Below are positions 1 to 10,617 of a DNA stretch of 64,000 nucleotides, in pieces. A program made the translations under genes and the position numbers. The notes under the pieces were generated by a model. It made no database searches, had not been told where the DNA came from, and saw nothing but the letters and a program-made list of their open reading frames with translations. This DNA is from Leishmania donovani. Its lineage: Eukaryota; Euglenozoa; Kinetoplastea; Trypanosomatida; Trypanosomatidae. Location of the stretch: contig NC_018262.1 of the NCBI RefSeq assembly GCF_000227135.1, positions 429,572-493,571 on the forward strand, read 5' to 3'. The stretch's first letter is position 1. Each line of letters starts with the position of its first letter.

Positions 1-422
1 ACGCTCGAGCCACGCTGACGCTTCGCCCATCATGTGGATGGCACAGGCGTGTTCGCTGTGGCAGGTCGCTCCGACGCCACGCCGTCCAGGGCCTGACCAG
101 CCGACATCAGCAGCAATGAATCGCACTGGCCTCCCCTCACCCCCCCCCCCCTTCGGGGGCTGTGCCCTGACACCTCCCNNNNNNNNNNNNNNNNNNNNNN
201 NNNNNNNNNNNNNNNNNNNNNNNNNNNNNNNNNNNNNNNNNNNNNNNNNNNNNNNNNNNNNNNNNNNNNNNNNNNNNCTTTGGGTTGTAGGTGCTTGACC
301 CTGTCACCGCCGGAGGTGCTTCGGCATTGGCAGGGATAAGGGGGAGGGGTCGCTTGGCGTCCCCACACACAGAGTGAGGGCGCTGGACCCTGTGATGTCA
401 CGCTGGGGTAGTCCTCGTCGTC
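1..422 (+). mobile_element. SIDER2-like degenerate retroposon, 5'-truncated by window edge
   Basis: This is the 3' portion of a roughly 524-bp repeat that is also present at 49857-50380 (same strand) and 26304-26826 (opposite strand). The three copies differ by only occasional bases outside the gap. The element ends in a GTAGTCCTCGTCGTC-type terminus and is followed by A-rich DNA at 439-480, which fits the 3' side of a retroposon. Leishmania SIDER2 elements are about 550 bp, sit in 3' UTRs and are linked to mRNA decay. The assignment rests on length, repetition, terminal structure and location, not on a database match. It would lie in the 3' UTR of the gene upstream of CK1.2. Confidence 0.7.
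179..277. other. Assembly gap (99 N)
   Basis: A run of 99 N interrupts the repeat. The 24 bases or so just left of it (GGGGGCTGTG...) are absent from the intact copy at 49857-50380, where the poly-C is followed directly by CTTTGGGTTG. They look like low-quality contig-end sequence. Confidence 0.95.
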
Positions 423-1362
423 GGGAGTTGTGATGCTTTATGCTAAAAAGAAAAGGACAAAGCGAAAACAAAACAACGGGAGTAGCAGAAACTCAACATG
501 CCGCCACTCCCCCCTCCTCCTGCCCAATCTCCAACGGACGTGATGTGGCCATCCAGCAAGAGCGAGGGAAGGGTCGCCACGACCAGCACTTGCGCCCTCC
601 TGCTTCCTTGTCTGATACGTGCTCGTTTATAGTACCGAATCTTCCCTAAGTGGCGTCGAGGGCATCGCTTTCCATCGCGGACTCCACCGCCCGTGTCTCG
701 CGGCTCCAACTCCAAACCTTCTCCTCATGTCGCCCATCATCCAGCTTTTCGGCTCGCTACCCCCTACCTCCCTTCACAACAAACGTAGTTTCTTTACTGA
801 GCCTTCTCCTGTTCAGAAAAAGCACACAGAACAATAAAAAGCCGTTCTTGTTGTTGGTACAGCTCGCTTGTTGTCACCCGCTGAGCTCCCCTCCCCCTCC
901 ACTATCTTCCCTTTTTTACGTGTTGGCGTGGTCAGGCACACATACGCAAGCAGGCAAACAAGGGGAAACAAAAATAAAAAGCAAACAAAAAAACACCAAC
1001 GGATCAGTGCAAGCAGCGACTTCGTTTCTGTGGCACACCCGCTCCCTCCACCTCGCCTTCGTCTTTTTTTTTGTGCGTGCCGCTCTAGCTGTGGGTGCAT
1101 CTCTCTCTCTCTCTCGGCATTGGCAAGCACTTTATCGAGGCACAAACACGCAGATAGAGAGGCACAGTCATCGACACACGCCCACAAGAGCATCGCGCGC
1201 AGGGATACGCGCTGTTTCATAGCAGAGAGGGCCGCAGGAAAGAAAAGATTGACTCACGCTATAGCGGGCGTTTCGCTCTCCTATTCTCTCTTGCCCGTGC
1301 GCCCACCTGAGCGTAGAAGCGCACAGCGACGCACACACGAGCAAGCGCTTTGCAGCTCAAAC
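423..1362. other. Intergenic/UTR between upstream gene and CK1.2
   Basis: No convincing coding sequence is present. The stretch holds an A-rich segment after the SIDER copy, mixed CT-rich and A-rich blocks (820-1020), a short (CT)n tract near 1100 and a final pyrimidine-rich tract (1271-1300) that probably directs trans-splicing of CK1.2. Open frames continue upstream from CK1.2, but their codon use is that of UTR sequence. Confidence 0.7.
1310..1311 (+). promoter_or_regulatory. Candidate spliced-leader acceptor AG for CK1.2
   Basis: This is the first AG after the pyrimidine-rich stretch 1271-1300. It would give a 5' UTR of about 51 nt. The site is inferred from sequence only. Confidence 0.4.
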
Positions 1363-2424
1363 ATGAACGTGGAACTGCGCGTCGGCAACCGCTACCGGAT
1401 CGGTCAGAAGATCGGCTCCGGCTCCTTCGGTGAGATCTTCCGCGGCACGAACATTCAGACGGGAGACCCAGTCGCCATCAAGCTCGAGCAGGTGAAGACG
1501 CGCCACCCGCAGCTCACGTATGAGTCGCGCTTCTATCGCATTCTCGGCAGCGGCGGCGGCGCCGTCGGCATCCCCATGATGTTCTACCACGGCGTCGAGG
1601 GTGAGTTCAACGTGATGGTGATTGAGCTGCTCGGCCCCTCGCTGGAAGACCTCTTTTCCTTTTGCGGTCGCCGCCTTTCGCTGAAGACGACGCTGATGCT
1701 GGCGGACCAGATGATCAGCCGCATCGAGTTTGTGCATAGCAAGAGCGTTCTGCACCGCGACATCAAGCCCGACAATTTCCTCATGGGCACCGGAAAGAAG
1801 GGCCACCACGTGTACATCATCGACTTTGGGCTGGCGAAGAAGTATCGTGACCCCCGCACGCACGCCCACATCCCATACAAGGAAGGCAAGAGCCTGACAG
1901 GCACGGCCCGCTACTGTAGTATCAACACACACATGGGCGTGGAGCAGGGCCGCCGTGACGACATGGAGGGCATCGGCTACATCCTCATGTACTTCCTTCG
2001 GGGATCGCTGCCATGGCAGGGCTTGAAGGCGCACACGAAGCAGGAGAAGTACAACCGCATTTCCGAGCGAAAGCAGACGACGCCGGTGGAACTCCTGTGC
2101 AAGGGCTTCCCCAGCGAGTTCGCCGCCTACATGAACTACGTGCGTGCGCTGCGCTTCGAGGACAAGCCTGACTACTCGTACCTGAAACGCATGTTCCGCG
2201 ACCTCTTTGTGCGCGAGGGCTACCACGTCGACTACGTCTTCGACTGGACGCTGAAGCGCATTCACGAGAGTCTGCAGGAGCAGCAGTCGTTCCCGGGCGG
2301 CAGCAACGGTGGTGGCGCTGCAGGCAACGGCTCCCCGGTGAACCAAAGCCCCGCACAGGGCGGCAACGGTGGTGCTCCGAACAGCGCTAACAACCAGGAA
2401 TCGGGTGCGCAAGAACAGCAGTAG
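1363..2424 (+). CDS. CK1.2: Casein kinase 1 isoform 2 (CK1.2)
   Basis: A 353-residue Ser/Thr kinase of the CK1 family. The glycine loop IGSGSFGE is at 17-24, the ATP-binding lysine at K40, the catalytic loop HRDIKPDN at 131-138 with D133, and DFG at 154-156. The CK1-specific SIN signature (186-188) replaces the usual APE. The kinase domain ends near residue 300 and is followed by a Gly/Asn/Gln/Pro-rich tail. The length matches Leishmania CK1.2. In Leishmania this kinase is essential, is found in exosomes and phosphorylates host and parasite proteins. In T. brucei it is reported to restrain ZC3H11. The start is the ATG directly before the conserved N-terminus; the frame stays open upstream but that part is UTR-like. 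More than 8 kb of non-coding DNA follows. Confidence 0.97.
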   Translation: MNVELRVGNRYRIGQKIGSGSFGEIFRGTNIQTGDPVAIKLEQVKTRHPQLTYESRFYRILGSGGGAVGIPMMFYHGVEGEFNVMVIELLGPSLEDLFSFCGRRLSLKTTLMLADQMISRIEFVHSKSVLHRDIKPDNFLMGTGKKGHHVYIIDFGLAKKYRDPRTHAHIPYKEGKSLTGTARYCSINTHMGVEQGRRDDMEGIGYILMYFLRGSLPWQGLKAHTKQEKYNRISERKQTTPVELLCKGFPSEFAAYMNYVRALRFEDKPDYSYLKRMFRDLFVREGYHVDYVFDWTLKRIHESLQEQQSFPGGSNGGGAAGNGSPVNQSPAQGGNGGAPNSANNQESGAQEQQ

Positions 2425-2904
2425 TGAAGCGCGCACGATGCGAGTCTTTGGAAAAAAAAAGAGAAAAGGGGAAGAGGAGTAGATGGAAGAGTACTGTGGA
2501 AGAGATCGCAACGGAAAATGCTCTTCTAATGCGGAGTGTCATGTGGATGAGGCAACAGAGTGAAAGCTGCTGGCGTTCGAGTCGCACATGACCTTCTCCT
2601 CCGTAATCCCATACGCATCTCTCGTCTTCTTGCCATTTTCCATGTTGTCGATCGAAACATCGCCTCTGCCCTGCCTCTGTGTGTGCGCGCGTGCATGTTG
2701 AATGGGTCGTGCGGCGGGTGTGCTTCTCTTCCTCTCCGCAAGTGCGCGTATGGGTTTCTGCGTAGCCTTCCCCTTGGCTTTTTTTTGTTCGCTCCGCTGG
2801 CGTGGCGGTTTGCGTCTTTCCAGACCCCCGCGCCTCTCCCTCTCACGCGCGGTGAGGAGACAGCACGCAGATGGAGAGGAATGTGAGCAGCTGGCAAGGC
2901 CGAG

Positions 2905-3075
2905 ATGGAGAAGATAGCGGAACCCCTCCGCAACGAGTGGAAGCAGGAGGAGATGCGTCTCATTTTCCGCTCCTACCCCCGTATCCTCGGCATAGAGGCA
3001 AGTGAGAAGCAAACGAGAGAGATCCAGTGTGCTCTTCGGATCGCGTGGCAGCGGAAGGGCAAGGGGGCCCGGTGA
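2905..3075 (+). CDS. Candidate 56-codon small ORF downstream of CK1.2 (unproven)
   Basis: An ATG-to-TGA frame starting MEKIAEPLRNEWKQEEM and ending in a basic tail. It stands out because its composition is mixed and charged, with Glu, Lys and Arg residues, unlike the Cys/Ser/Phe-rich translations of the surrounding simple sequence. A CT-rich stretch lies about 60 nt upstream. I recognise no family. It could be chance within the CK1.2 3' UTR. Confidence 0.2.
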   Translation: MEKIAEPLRNEWKQEEMRLIFRSYPRILGIEASEKQTREIQCALRIAWQRKGKGAR

Positions 3076-4884
3076 GTCGATTGTTTGACTCTCTATAGAT
3101 TACGCATGGCCAAGCATCAGCGGCGCGCATACACACGCGTGTGCATCCCATCCTCTCGGCGTCACTTCTTCGTTTTGCCCCTTTCCGGATCCTCTCATTT
3201 CTCTCGTTTTCGAGTGGGGAACTCACGAGGAAGTGGATGGGTTCGGCCGTTCCGGGTGTCCTCTCCTGCTTTCTCTCTCTCTTGTTGCATGTGTATGTGG
3301 TGGATGCGAACGTCTGTGTTCGTCGTGGTTGGGGGTGCACGTATTCTTTTTTTGTGCGAGCTCCCCCTTCTCTCCTCCTCAGATGTGCACTCTCTCTCTC
3401 CCTGTGTGTCGCTTTTTGTTTGTTTGTCGTTACTGTTGCCGTTGGCGTCCCCACACCCCTTCTTCATGTTCTCTAGTCTTTCTCTTGTGGGGTTAGATGC
3501 ATGCGTCTTTCTGTGCGTGTGTGCGGTGCTTCTCTGTTCGCTTTTTTCTCTTCGCTGTCGGTATTTCGGGTGTACCTCACCCCATCCTCGCCGCCTCTTC
3601 ATTCCCTGCGCGCGCTCTGTCGCCATCGCTACCACCCAATCACCCACCCACCCCTTCATTTAAGGCTTTGTACACTTGGGAGGGAAAAGAGAGGGAGAGA
3701 GGCGCGAGCAGGTGAGTGGAGCGGCCGGATGTGCTTCTTTACATCTCTCTTCTTCCTTGCGATGTCTGCGTGATGGTGGTGTGGTTGAACTTTTCTTTGC
3801 TATTGCTCTCCCTTCCTCCCTCTCTCTGAGCATGTCTTTTTTTTTTTTTTCATTCCAGCCCATCTCTTCTCCCCGCCCCAGTCCCTTTCTGTCATATGTT
3901 CCCGGCCCCCTCCTCCCCTCCCCTCCCCTCTCCTGTTTCTTGACTTGCGTATCCTCCCTGTCTGTCTGTGTGTGTGGGGAGTGATCTTTTCCTTTCGGAT
4001 TTGATGGCCCTCTACCCGGGCCCCTTCTCCCTGTGTCTTTGCCTGTTTTTCGTTGCTGTTTTCGTTGTTGTGCTGTTGTGCTCTTGTCGTCGTCTTCTCA
4101 CGCTCTACTTCGCTGACTCGCTCGCTCGCCCTCTCTCCGGTGTTTGGCCTATGCGTGTGCACGCAGGCCTCGCGCCGCTTTTTACACGTAACTCAGACGA
4201 AGGAAAAACGGAGAAGCCAAGAGGGTGGAAGCGCTGCCATAGTCACTGCTGGCGTTTTTTTTTCTCTAGACGCTGTTAGTCTGTGCGTACCGTTGATGTG
4301 TTTGTTCGCTTAGCTATGTTTCTTGTCTGTTTTTTTGTTGTTCGTTTTCGATATTGAGTGCCTCCCTGTCTTCTCTCCTCCTCTCGCTCCATCCCCCGCC
4401 CCCCCCCTACCCCCCCTCGCTCTACGCTCTTGTGCATGCGAAGAGGCGGCGGCACAGACGAAAGCGTGCGCACAGATCAACTGGGACTTCTCCGGCTTCT
4501 TTCGTTGTGCTGCTTCTTGGTCTCATCCACGCGTGAAGGCAACAAGCTGAGTAGCGGAGCTGCTACACCTATAGTGTGAGTGTGTGGGCGTGCGTATGTG
4601 GAAGTGGGTCTTTCTCTTGTGGATAGGATGTGGAAGAGAAGACGGCTTGCGGCTCGAGAGAAGGGAGAGGGCGAAGACAGGCAGGGGTTGGGTGAGGGAG
4701 GAGAGTCGACAAACACGCAAGCAGGCAAGGCGGGAGTACGTGAGCAGAAGGTTAGGAGGAGTCAGGCAAGACGCTGGAATGAGGTACGTTATCGGAAAAG
4801 AAGAGTGTAAGCGCGTGTGGCATAGCCGGATCACTTGGTTTCATGATCGCTCTTTGCTTTGGCGTCGTCCAGGATCCTTCGCGC

Positions 4885-4927
4885 GTGTGTAGTGTGTGTG
4901 TGTGTGTGCGTGTGTGTGTGTGTGTGT
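4885..4927 (+). repeat. (TG)n microsatellite
   Basis: Imperfect TG/CG alternating tract in the long non-coding stretch after CK1.2. Confidence 0.9.
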
Positions 4928-5841
4928 TTCACGGCACTGTTTTTCTGTTGTTGTTCGTTAGTTAGTTTGGTTTTTGTTTTCTGTTCTTCTCTCTTTTTTT
5001 CTGTCTGTGTCTGTGCGTGTGTGTATTTCTGCGTATTCTTCCGTCTTGTCGCTTGCTCTCCTTCTGTGTCTCGCCGCTTCTAAAAAAATGAATAGCAGCC
5101 CAAAACACGAATGCATGGAAAGCGCAATGGCGATAAAAAGGTGCGCACGAGAGTAGCAAGAAGAATGGAACACGAAAAGAGAAAAGGGAATACTTCAGCG
5201 GCACGCCATCTTTTCTGTTGTTGCCGTTGTTGTTGTCGTTGTTGTTTTTTTTTTTACTATCTTGTCATCTTCCTTTCTCCTGTGCTTTTCTTTTTTTTTG
5301 CCCTTTCATTCGTTCAATGTCTGTGCCGGCTCGTCTCTCATTGATCTCACCGTCTTGAAATACAATGCACACGACAAAAGAAATGTGGGAAGAAAAAGAA
5401 ATCGGTGCTGGTGCCCTCCCACACCCCGATCCACGCTACCACTCCCTACAAGGCAGAGATGCGAGAAAATGGGGCGAGGCGAAAGAAACGTGTCATTGAT
5501 ACACATGAAGCAACTAGCTCACCTGTGTATGTGTGTGCATATATTTGGGGGGAGGGGGGCTGCTCGCCATCATTCCAACAACTCTCCTCTCGCTCCTTTC
5601 CTGTTGCCTCCGATTGCGCAACTATGCTCAGGACGGAGGGCACGCGCGGAAAATGTGACTCGGCCCTTTGCGCGGCGGATCACGTTGTTTGTAGAACGGG
5701 GGAGGGGGGGGGGCACTGTGTTGGCCATCCTCAAAGGACAAGCAGGAACCCCTCTGGCGGCTTTGCCACCTCTCACCTCCCACCTTCCCCTGTCCCTCCC
5801 ACCGTCGATACTGTACGAGGTGGAGGATGAGGATGTGCATG

Positions 5842-5862
5842 TATATATATATATATATATAT
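5842..5862 (+). repeat. (TA)n tract
   Basis: 21-nt uninterrupted TA repeat. In RNA it would read as overlapping UAU units. Confidence 0.9.
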
Positions 5863-6556
5863 GCGTGGAGAACTACATGAACAATGAACTCCACTGCTCT
5901 CTACTCTTTTCCCTCTCCCTCACAATCATCCGTGCTCCCATTCACACGCTCGCGCACCCTCATCAACGACGTCATTCACGGCCATTGGTTGCGTGCCCCT
6001 CCCCATCACGCGGATGCACATAAGAGACGTCACCTCCCATTTCATTATTATTATTTTTGCACGCTCGCCCCATTCGTCTTCGCTCGTGTCTCCCTCGAGA
6101 CCCCCACAAGCCTCATCTCACCACATCACATGAAAGCATAGGTACATAAAAAGAGCGTGTGTGTATGCCCTTTGGCTGTGTGGTGTGCGTGTTATCCCCT
6201 CTCCACCCCTTATTTGTCAAGCGACTGGTTTCTCCTCTCTTTTTTTGTTTGCATTTCTTAGTTGGAGTCAGGGCGGTTACGACACACGCACCCACGCACG
6301 GCAGGGAACCAAAATTCTTTCAAGTCTTGCACGCACCCCTCCCACCTCTCCGGCCCTTCTCTCTATCCCCTCCCCCACACACACAGAGACACCGACCCCC
6401 CGCCACGCACAGGCGTCACCCGTTCGAGCGAGAAAATACGAAAAAAAAAACATAAGGGGAAAATAAGCAGGTGAAAAAGGCACACTTTAGTTTTTCGATT
6501 TTTTGTTTTCCGCTGTATTCTCTCGAATCTCTCTCTTGGCCTGAGTGTGTTCTTTC

Positions 6557-6580
6557 TATATATTCATATATATATATAAT
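6557..6580 (+). repeat. TA-rich tract
   Basis: TA repeats interrupted by TTC, followed at once by a TG repeat. Confidence 0.85.
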
Positions 6581-8565
6581 TGTGTGTGTGTGTGTCTGTG
6601 CGCTCGCGCGTTTGAGTACCGCCTTGAGTGTGTGCGTTTTTTTTTTGTGTGTGCAGCTGTCGTTGTTTTGGTCTTTACGGCCACAGTGTTCTTGTCTAGG
6701 CGTTTGCTTTTGCCCCCTCCCCCCCCTTGGCTTGTGTTTGTCCTGCACTCCTGCGCAAAGCTGCACGCGCCCGCACGCATCACAGCATCCACCTACACGT
6801 ATCTCGTATTTTTTTTGTGTGTGTGTGGAGCTTGTCGTCTTGTGTTCGAGTGTCTGACTGCGCTTCACACGTGCTACCCCACCCACCCCACCCCTTCGCT
6901 CACATACGACACTTCACCGCCCCTCCTCCCCACCACGCCTTACCCCATCCCCCGACCCCTCCCCTCTCTCTACTTTTCTCGATTTCTCTTTATTGGGTTT
7001 TCTTTTCTTCTGCGCAGATCGCGTACCAACAAGAAAAAAAAGCACAAAAGGAAAGGACGCAGGGAAAACACCCACAGGCAAATACAAGCGCACGCGCGTC
7101 GTATGCGGACCCGCTTCGATCAAGAAAAGGAAAGCACAGCCATATAAAAGGGATTGGGCGGAAAATCTAGAGGACGAGTGAAAAGAAGAATAAAACAGAA
7201 AAAAAAAACAAGGAGCGAATCCGTGAATAAAATTTCTCAGGCAACGCGTCTCTCATCCTCTCCCGTGTTTGCATCCACCCTTCTATTCCGCCCATCTCCT
7301 GCTTCGCTTTTCACCATTCAGCACCCCTTTCGCCCTTTCCTCTCGCACTCACTCGGCCCGCCTTTGCTTTGCTCTTTTTGTCTGTGTCTCTGTCTCTCTC
7401 TCTCTCTGTGTGTGTGTGTGCAGCAGTATTGAACTCTGTGGGACTCGCGCAGAGTATCGAGGCAAGAGAGAGATACAAGAAAAAAAAAATAACGCGGAAG
7501 CATTTAAGCGGAAAATTGCAAAGCAGGATTAGACGAGCATCAAAAACAGGTAAAGGAAGCACGACCATACCCTTGCGAAGGAACACGGCTACAAAAGTTT
7601 TTCGCCTTTCCCTCTCGCCCTCGGCCACGCACGTGACAGTAGACGTGGTCTCTCTACTTTTTCCCCCTTTTCTGGCCTGTATAAGTTCGATTCTGTTACT
7701 GTGTTTCATTTTCTTTTTTTTTTCCTACGGCTCGAGTCTTTCTGCCACCACCACCACCACCACCCCCTCGTTGCGAGACGTCAAGTAAGCCAAAGCCAAC
7801 AAGGTGAATACGGAGAGGGAAACTTTACATACACAGGTAGACACGCGCGCAGCAAAGGAAAGAAGGAATCTCTCATTTTGGTTTTGTTTTCGGTTCACGT
7901 TTTATCATCATCGCGCTAACTAATAATCAGAAATTCACAAATACGCAAGCCATACACGCATACACACACGCACTGCAGCACCACGAACAGCGCGAAAGGG
8001 AAGCCAGAGATTGGAAAAAAGGACCTAAGAAAAAGTGTTCGCATCCGGTTTAATTCGAAGAGGCGAGCGAAGACCCGTCAAGGGCAGCGTAACAAGCAGT
8101 CACGCAAAGGCACAATAAAACAATATTTGGAAAGGGAAAAAAACAAGGAAGTTTTTGCTTTCGTGACACGTCGCGCCTCAACACTTTGGCTACTCGACTT
8201 TCCCTCTCTTGCTCCCTCCCCCTTTTGCTCGTTCTCGACCTCGTTTACTGCTTCTGAAGTGCACCTGAATATATATCTCCTCGTCCTTTTCGGCAGCTCA
8301 CCATCACCCCTCCTCCACTGTCGTTCTCTCCTTTTTTTTTCGTTTCTCTTCGCAGGAGCCTCCTCCTCTTCCCCATACCGTTGATCGATCATATTGACAT
8401 TATCTTTCTCTCTTTCCTTTACGCCTGTTCTGCTTTTTTTTTGTTTGGCCGTTTTCTTTTTTTTTGTCTTTCTTTGTTTTTAATTTCTTCTCTTTGGCCC
8501 ACTCTCTCTTCTTTTGTGCGACCGTTCTCTATTTTTCCACTCTCCCTGTTCACCACCCGTCCGCC

Positions 8566-8596
<31 letters not shown>

Positions 8597-8763
8597 TCCC
8601 CCACGCACACAAAGAGAGTGTGTGTGTTTCTTCTTTTTCACTTTCACTTGCTAATCCGCACTGTAAGGATATCTTGTCGTTGTTTGTGCCTCTTTTTTCT
8701 GTTTTTTTTTACCATTTTTACTGTGAAATTCTCCTTTGTGCGTCTACGCCTGTGTCTGTCTGT

Positions 8764-8766
<3 letters not shown>

Positions 8767-8801
<35 letters not shown>

Positions 8802-8811
8802 GTGTGCGTGT
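8767..8811 (+). repeat. (TG)n microsatellite
   Basis: About 45 nt of TG repeats with a few CG interruptions. Confidence 0.9.
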
Positions 8812-9453
8812 GGCTGTTCCTTCGTTTTTGATTTGCTGTTTTCCGTCATTGTTGTGCTCTTGTGAAATTCAGGCATATATAGTAGAAGGAAAACAGAAGT
8901 ATTTTTTTCTCTGGTGCACCTGTGTGATTCCATCTTTGCGCTTATCTTTTTTTTTTTTGCTCTTTTTCGTTCTCCTTCTGTTTGCCCTTTTCGCACTGGT
9001 CTCGTTTTGTGTGTAGCGGTGGTGGTCTCTCAAACTTCCCTCCCACCCACCCACGCTCGCGATTATTATTTTTTCCCCTGCTTCACGTGCGCTCGTGTCT
9101 GTCTGTCTTTGGGGAAGCCTTCCCACCACCCCAAATAAAGGGAAAATAAAAGGAATACTCCTCACAGAGTCAGTGAAGCATAGCTCCTCTCTCTCTCGCT
9201 CAATTGCCCGCTCCAGTTTGTTTTCCTTTTTTTTTGTGCATTTTTTTCTGTTTCTCCCTATCACCTCCCTCCACACACACACACACATACACCTCTTTTC
9301 GCTTCTTTCCTTGCCCACACGCACGCCGCCCTGCGTACAACATTGGGGTGTTTCTCTGCATTCTACACTTTTTTTCTTCGCCGTCGTTGCTTCGCCTCGG
9401 TGAGTCTCTCTGTCTGTTTTCTTCACTGTGGAACTCTCCCTCATCCAACGCAG

Positions 9454-9479
9454 TTGTGTGTGTGTGTGTGTGTGTGTGC
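9454..9479 (+). repeat. (GT)n microsatellite
   Basis: Uninterrupted GT repeat of about 26 nt. Confidence 0.9.
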
Positions 9480-10291
9480 AAGCGGAGAACGGATAAATAA
9501 ACGATATAAAGCAAAAAAAAAAAACACAAAGAAACGGTCAGTGTACAGCACCAATAAAAGAGTGTGGAAACAGCGTCGTTTTATTTAGTTTTCTTTCAAC
9601 TCTACATAATTTCTTTTGTACCCTTTTGTGCGCGCTTTCTTTTTTTCTTCCTCGCGTTGCTCGTACTCCGTCTCGTGAAAGGCTTCTCCGTATTTCTTTT
9701 AGTGTTCTCCCTTCTCCTAACTGCAGGTCTCTTGTCTCTTTTTTGTTTATATTGTTTGTTCGGCCTGTTTTCATCTTTCTCCGTTGTTGTTTCTTCGCCC
9801 CCCCCCCCCTCTCCCTTCTCTTCCTACTTGCACGTTTGCGTGTCTGTCGTGAGTTTGTACCTCCTCCCACCCCCTTCTCCCTTGCGTTTTGGTTCTTTTT
9901 TTCGTTGTCTCTCTCTCTCTCTTCCTGCTTCTGACCCTCACAGACGTGGACAGGCGCTCGCACTTATACGCAACGAAAAGTGTATAATAACTGACAACGG
10001 ATTACTACAAGATAAAAGCATTCTAAGAAAAAAGGGAAAACTCGCTATACGCACAAGCAATACGGCTGAAAGGTGCACTCCTTCCCCACCCCCTACCTCT
10101 TTCTCTGTTTCATTTTTTTGTTGTTGTTGTTGCTCTCCTCTATCTTTCTCGTATTGTCCTCGTGCAGTTTTGTTTGTCTTGCTGGTTCCTTTTCGAATTT
10201 CTTGCTTCCTCTTCTCTCCCTACTTTGGGGTGTTTGTGTCGGACGGCTCCTGTCGGGTCCCTTCTTCTCCCCCTCTCGATTTCCTTTCATC

Positions 10292-10293
10292 AG
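10292..10293 (+). promoter_or_regulatory. Candidate spliced-leader acceptor AG for the CCCH gene at 10618
   Basis: AG after the pyrimidine-rich run 10261-10290, giving a 5' UTR near 325 nt. Other AGs closer to the start are possible. Confidence 0.3.
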
Positions 10294-10617
10294 CTACACA
10301 AGCACAGCGTCCGCTCAGCGATCACAGCACGTCCTGGCACCGCCAACTCTCAAGCAACTTCGCCAACGACACCCTCCACCGCCTTCAACGCATTCCGCGT
10401 GAAAACGAGCGGGCATAGCACTCAGCACGCCACTAGTGGCCCTACCCCCAAGCATTCAGCGCCGTAAGAGCCCTGTGAAGACTTCTTCTTCGAAGGTTTC
10501 TCGGCCAACGTCACGGGCGCCTACGGCCTTGCTGTGGTCGAGAAGATTCTCTGGGGTGTCGTCGGCAACCTGGCCCACTCACCCGTCAGCAACAACTGCG
10601 CGACGCTGTCCCTCTCC

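Larger units (their letters stand above)
2425..10617. other. 8.2-kb non-coding stretch after CK1.2
   Basis: No gene with Leishmania-like coding composition could be recognised on either strand. The DNA alternates CT/TG-rich blocks with A/GA-rich blocks, giving many short open frames full of Cys, Ser, Leu and Phe that are compositional artefacts. It contains (TG)n tracts (4885-4927, 8767-8811, 9454-9479), (TA)n tracts (5842-5862, 6557-6580), a (CCA)n run near 7745, a (CTC)n run near 8570 and one candidate small ORF (2905-3075). It probably combines a long CK1.2 3' UTR with the 5' region of the next gene. Confidence 0.7.

Noticed and set aside
868..1362. In-frame N-terminal extension of about 165 codons before CK1.2
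   Set aside because: It has no conserved sequence, has UTR-like composition, and is cut by the likely splice acceptor at 1311. CK1.2 proteins start at the MNVELRVG position.
1357..2511. 384-codon open frame antisense to CK1.2
   Set aside because: It is a mirror of the GC3-rich kinase gene: His/Val/Ala-rich, with no family features.
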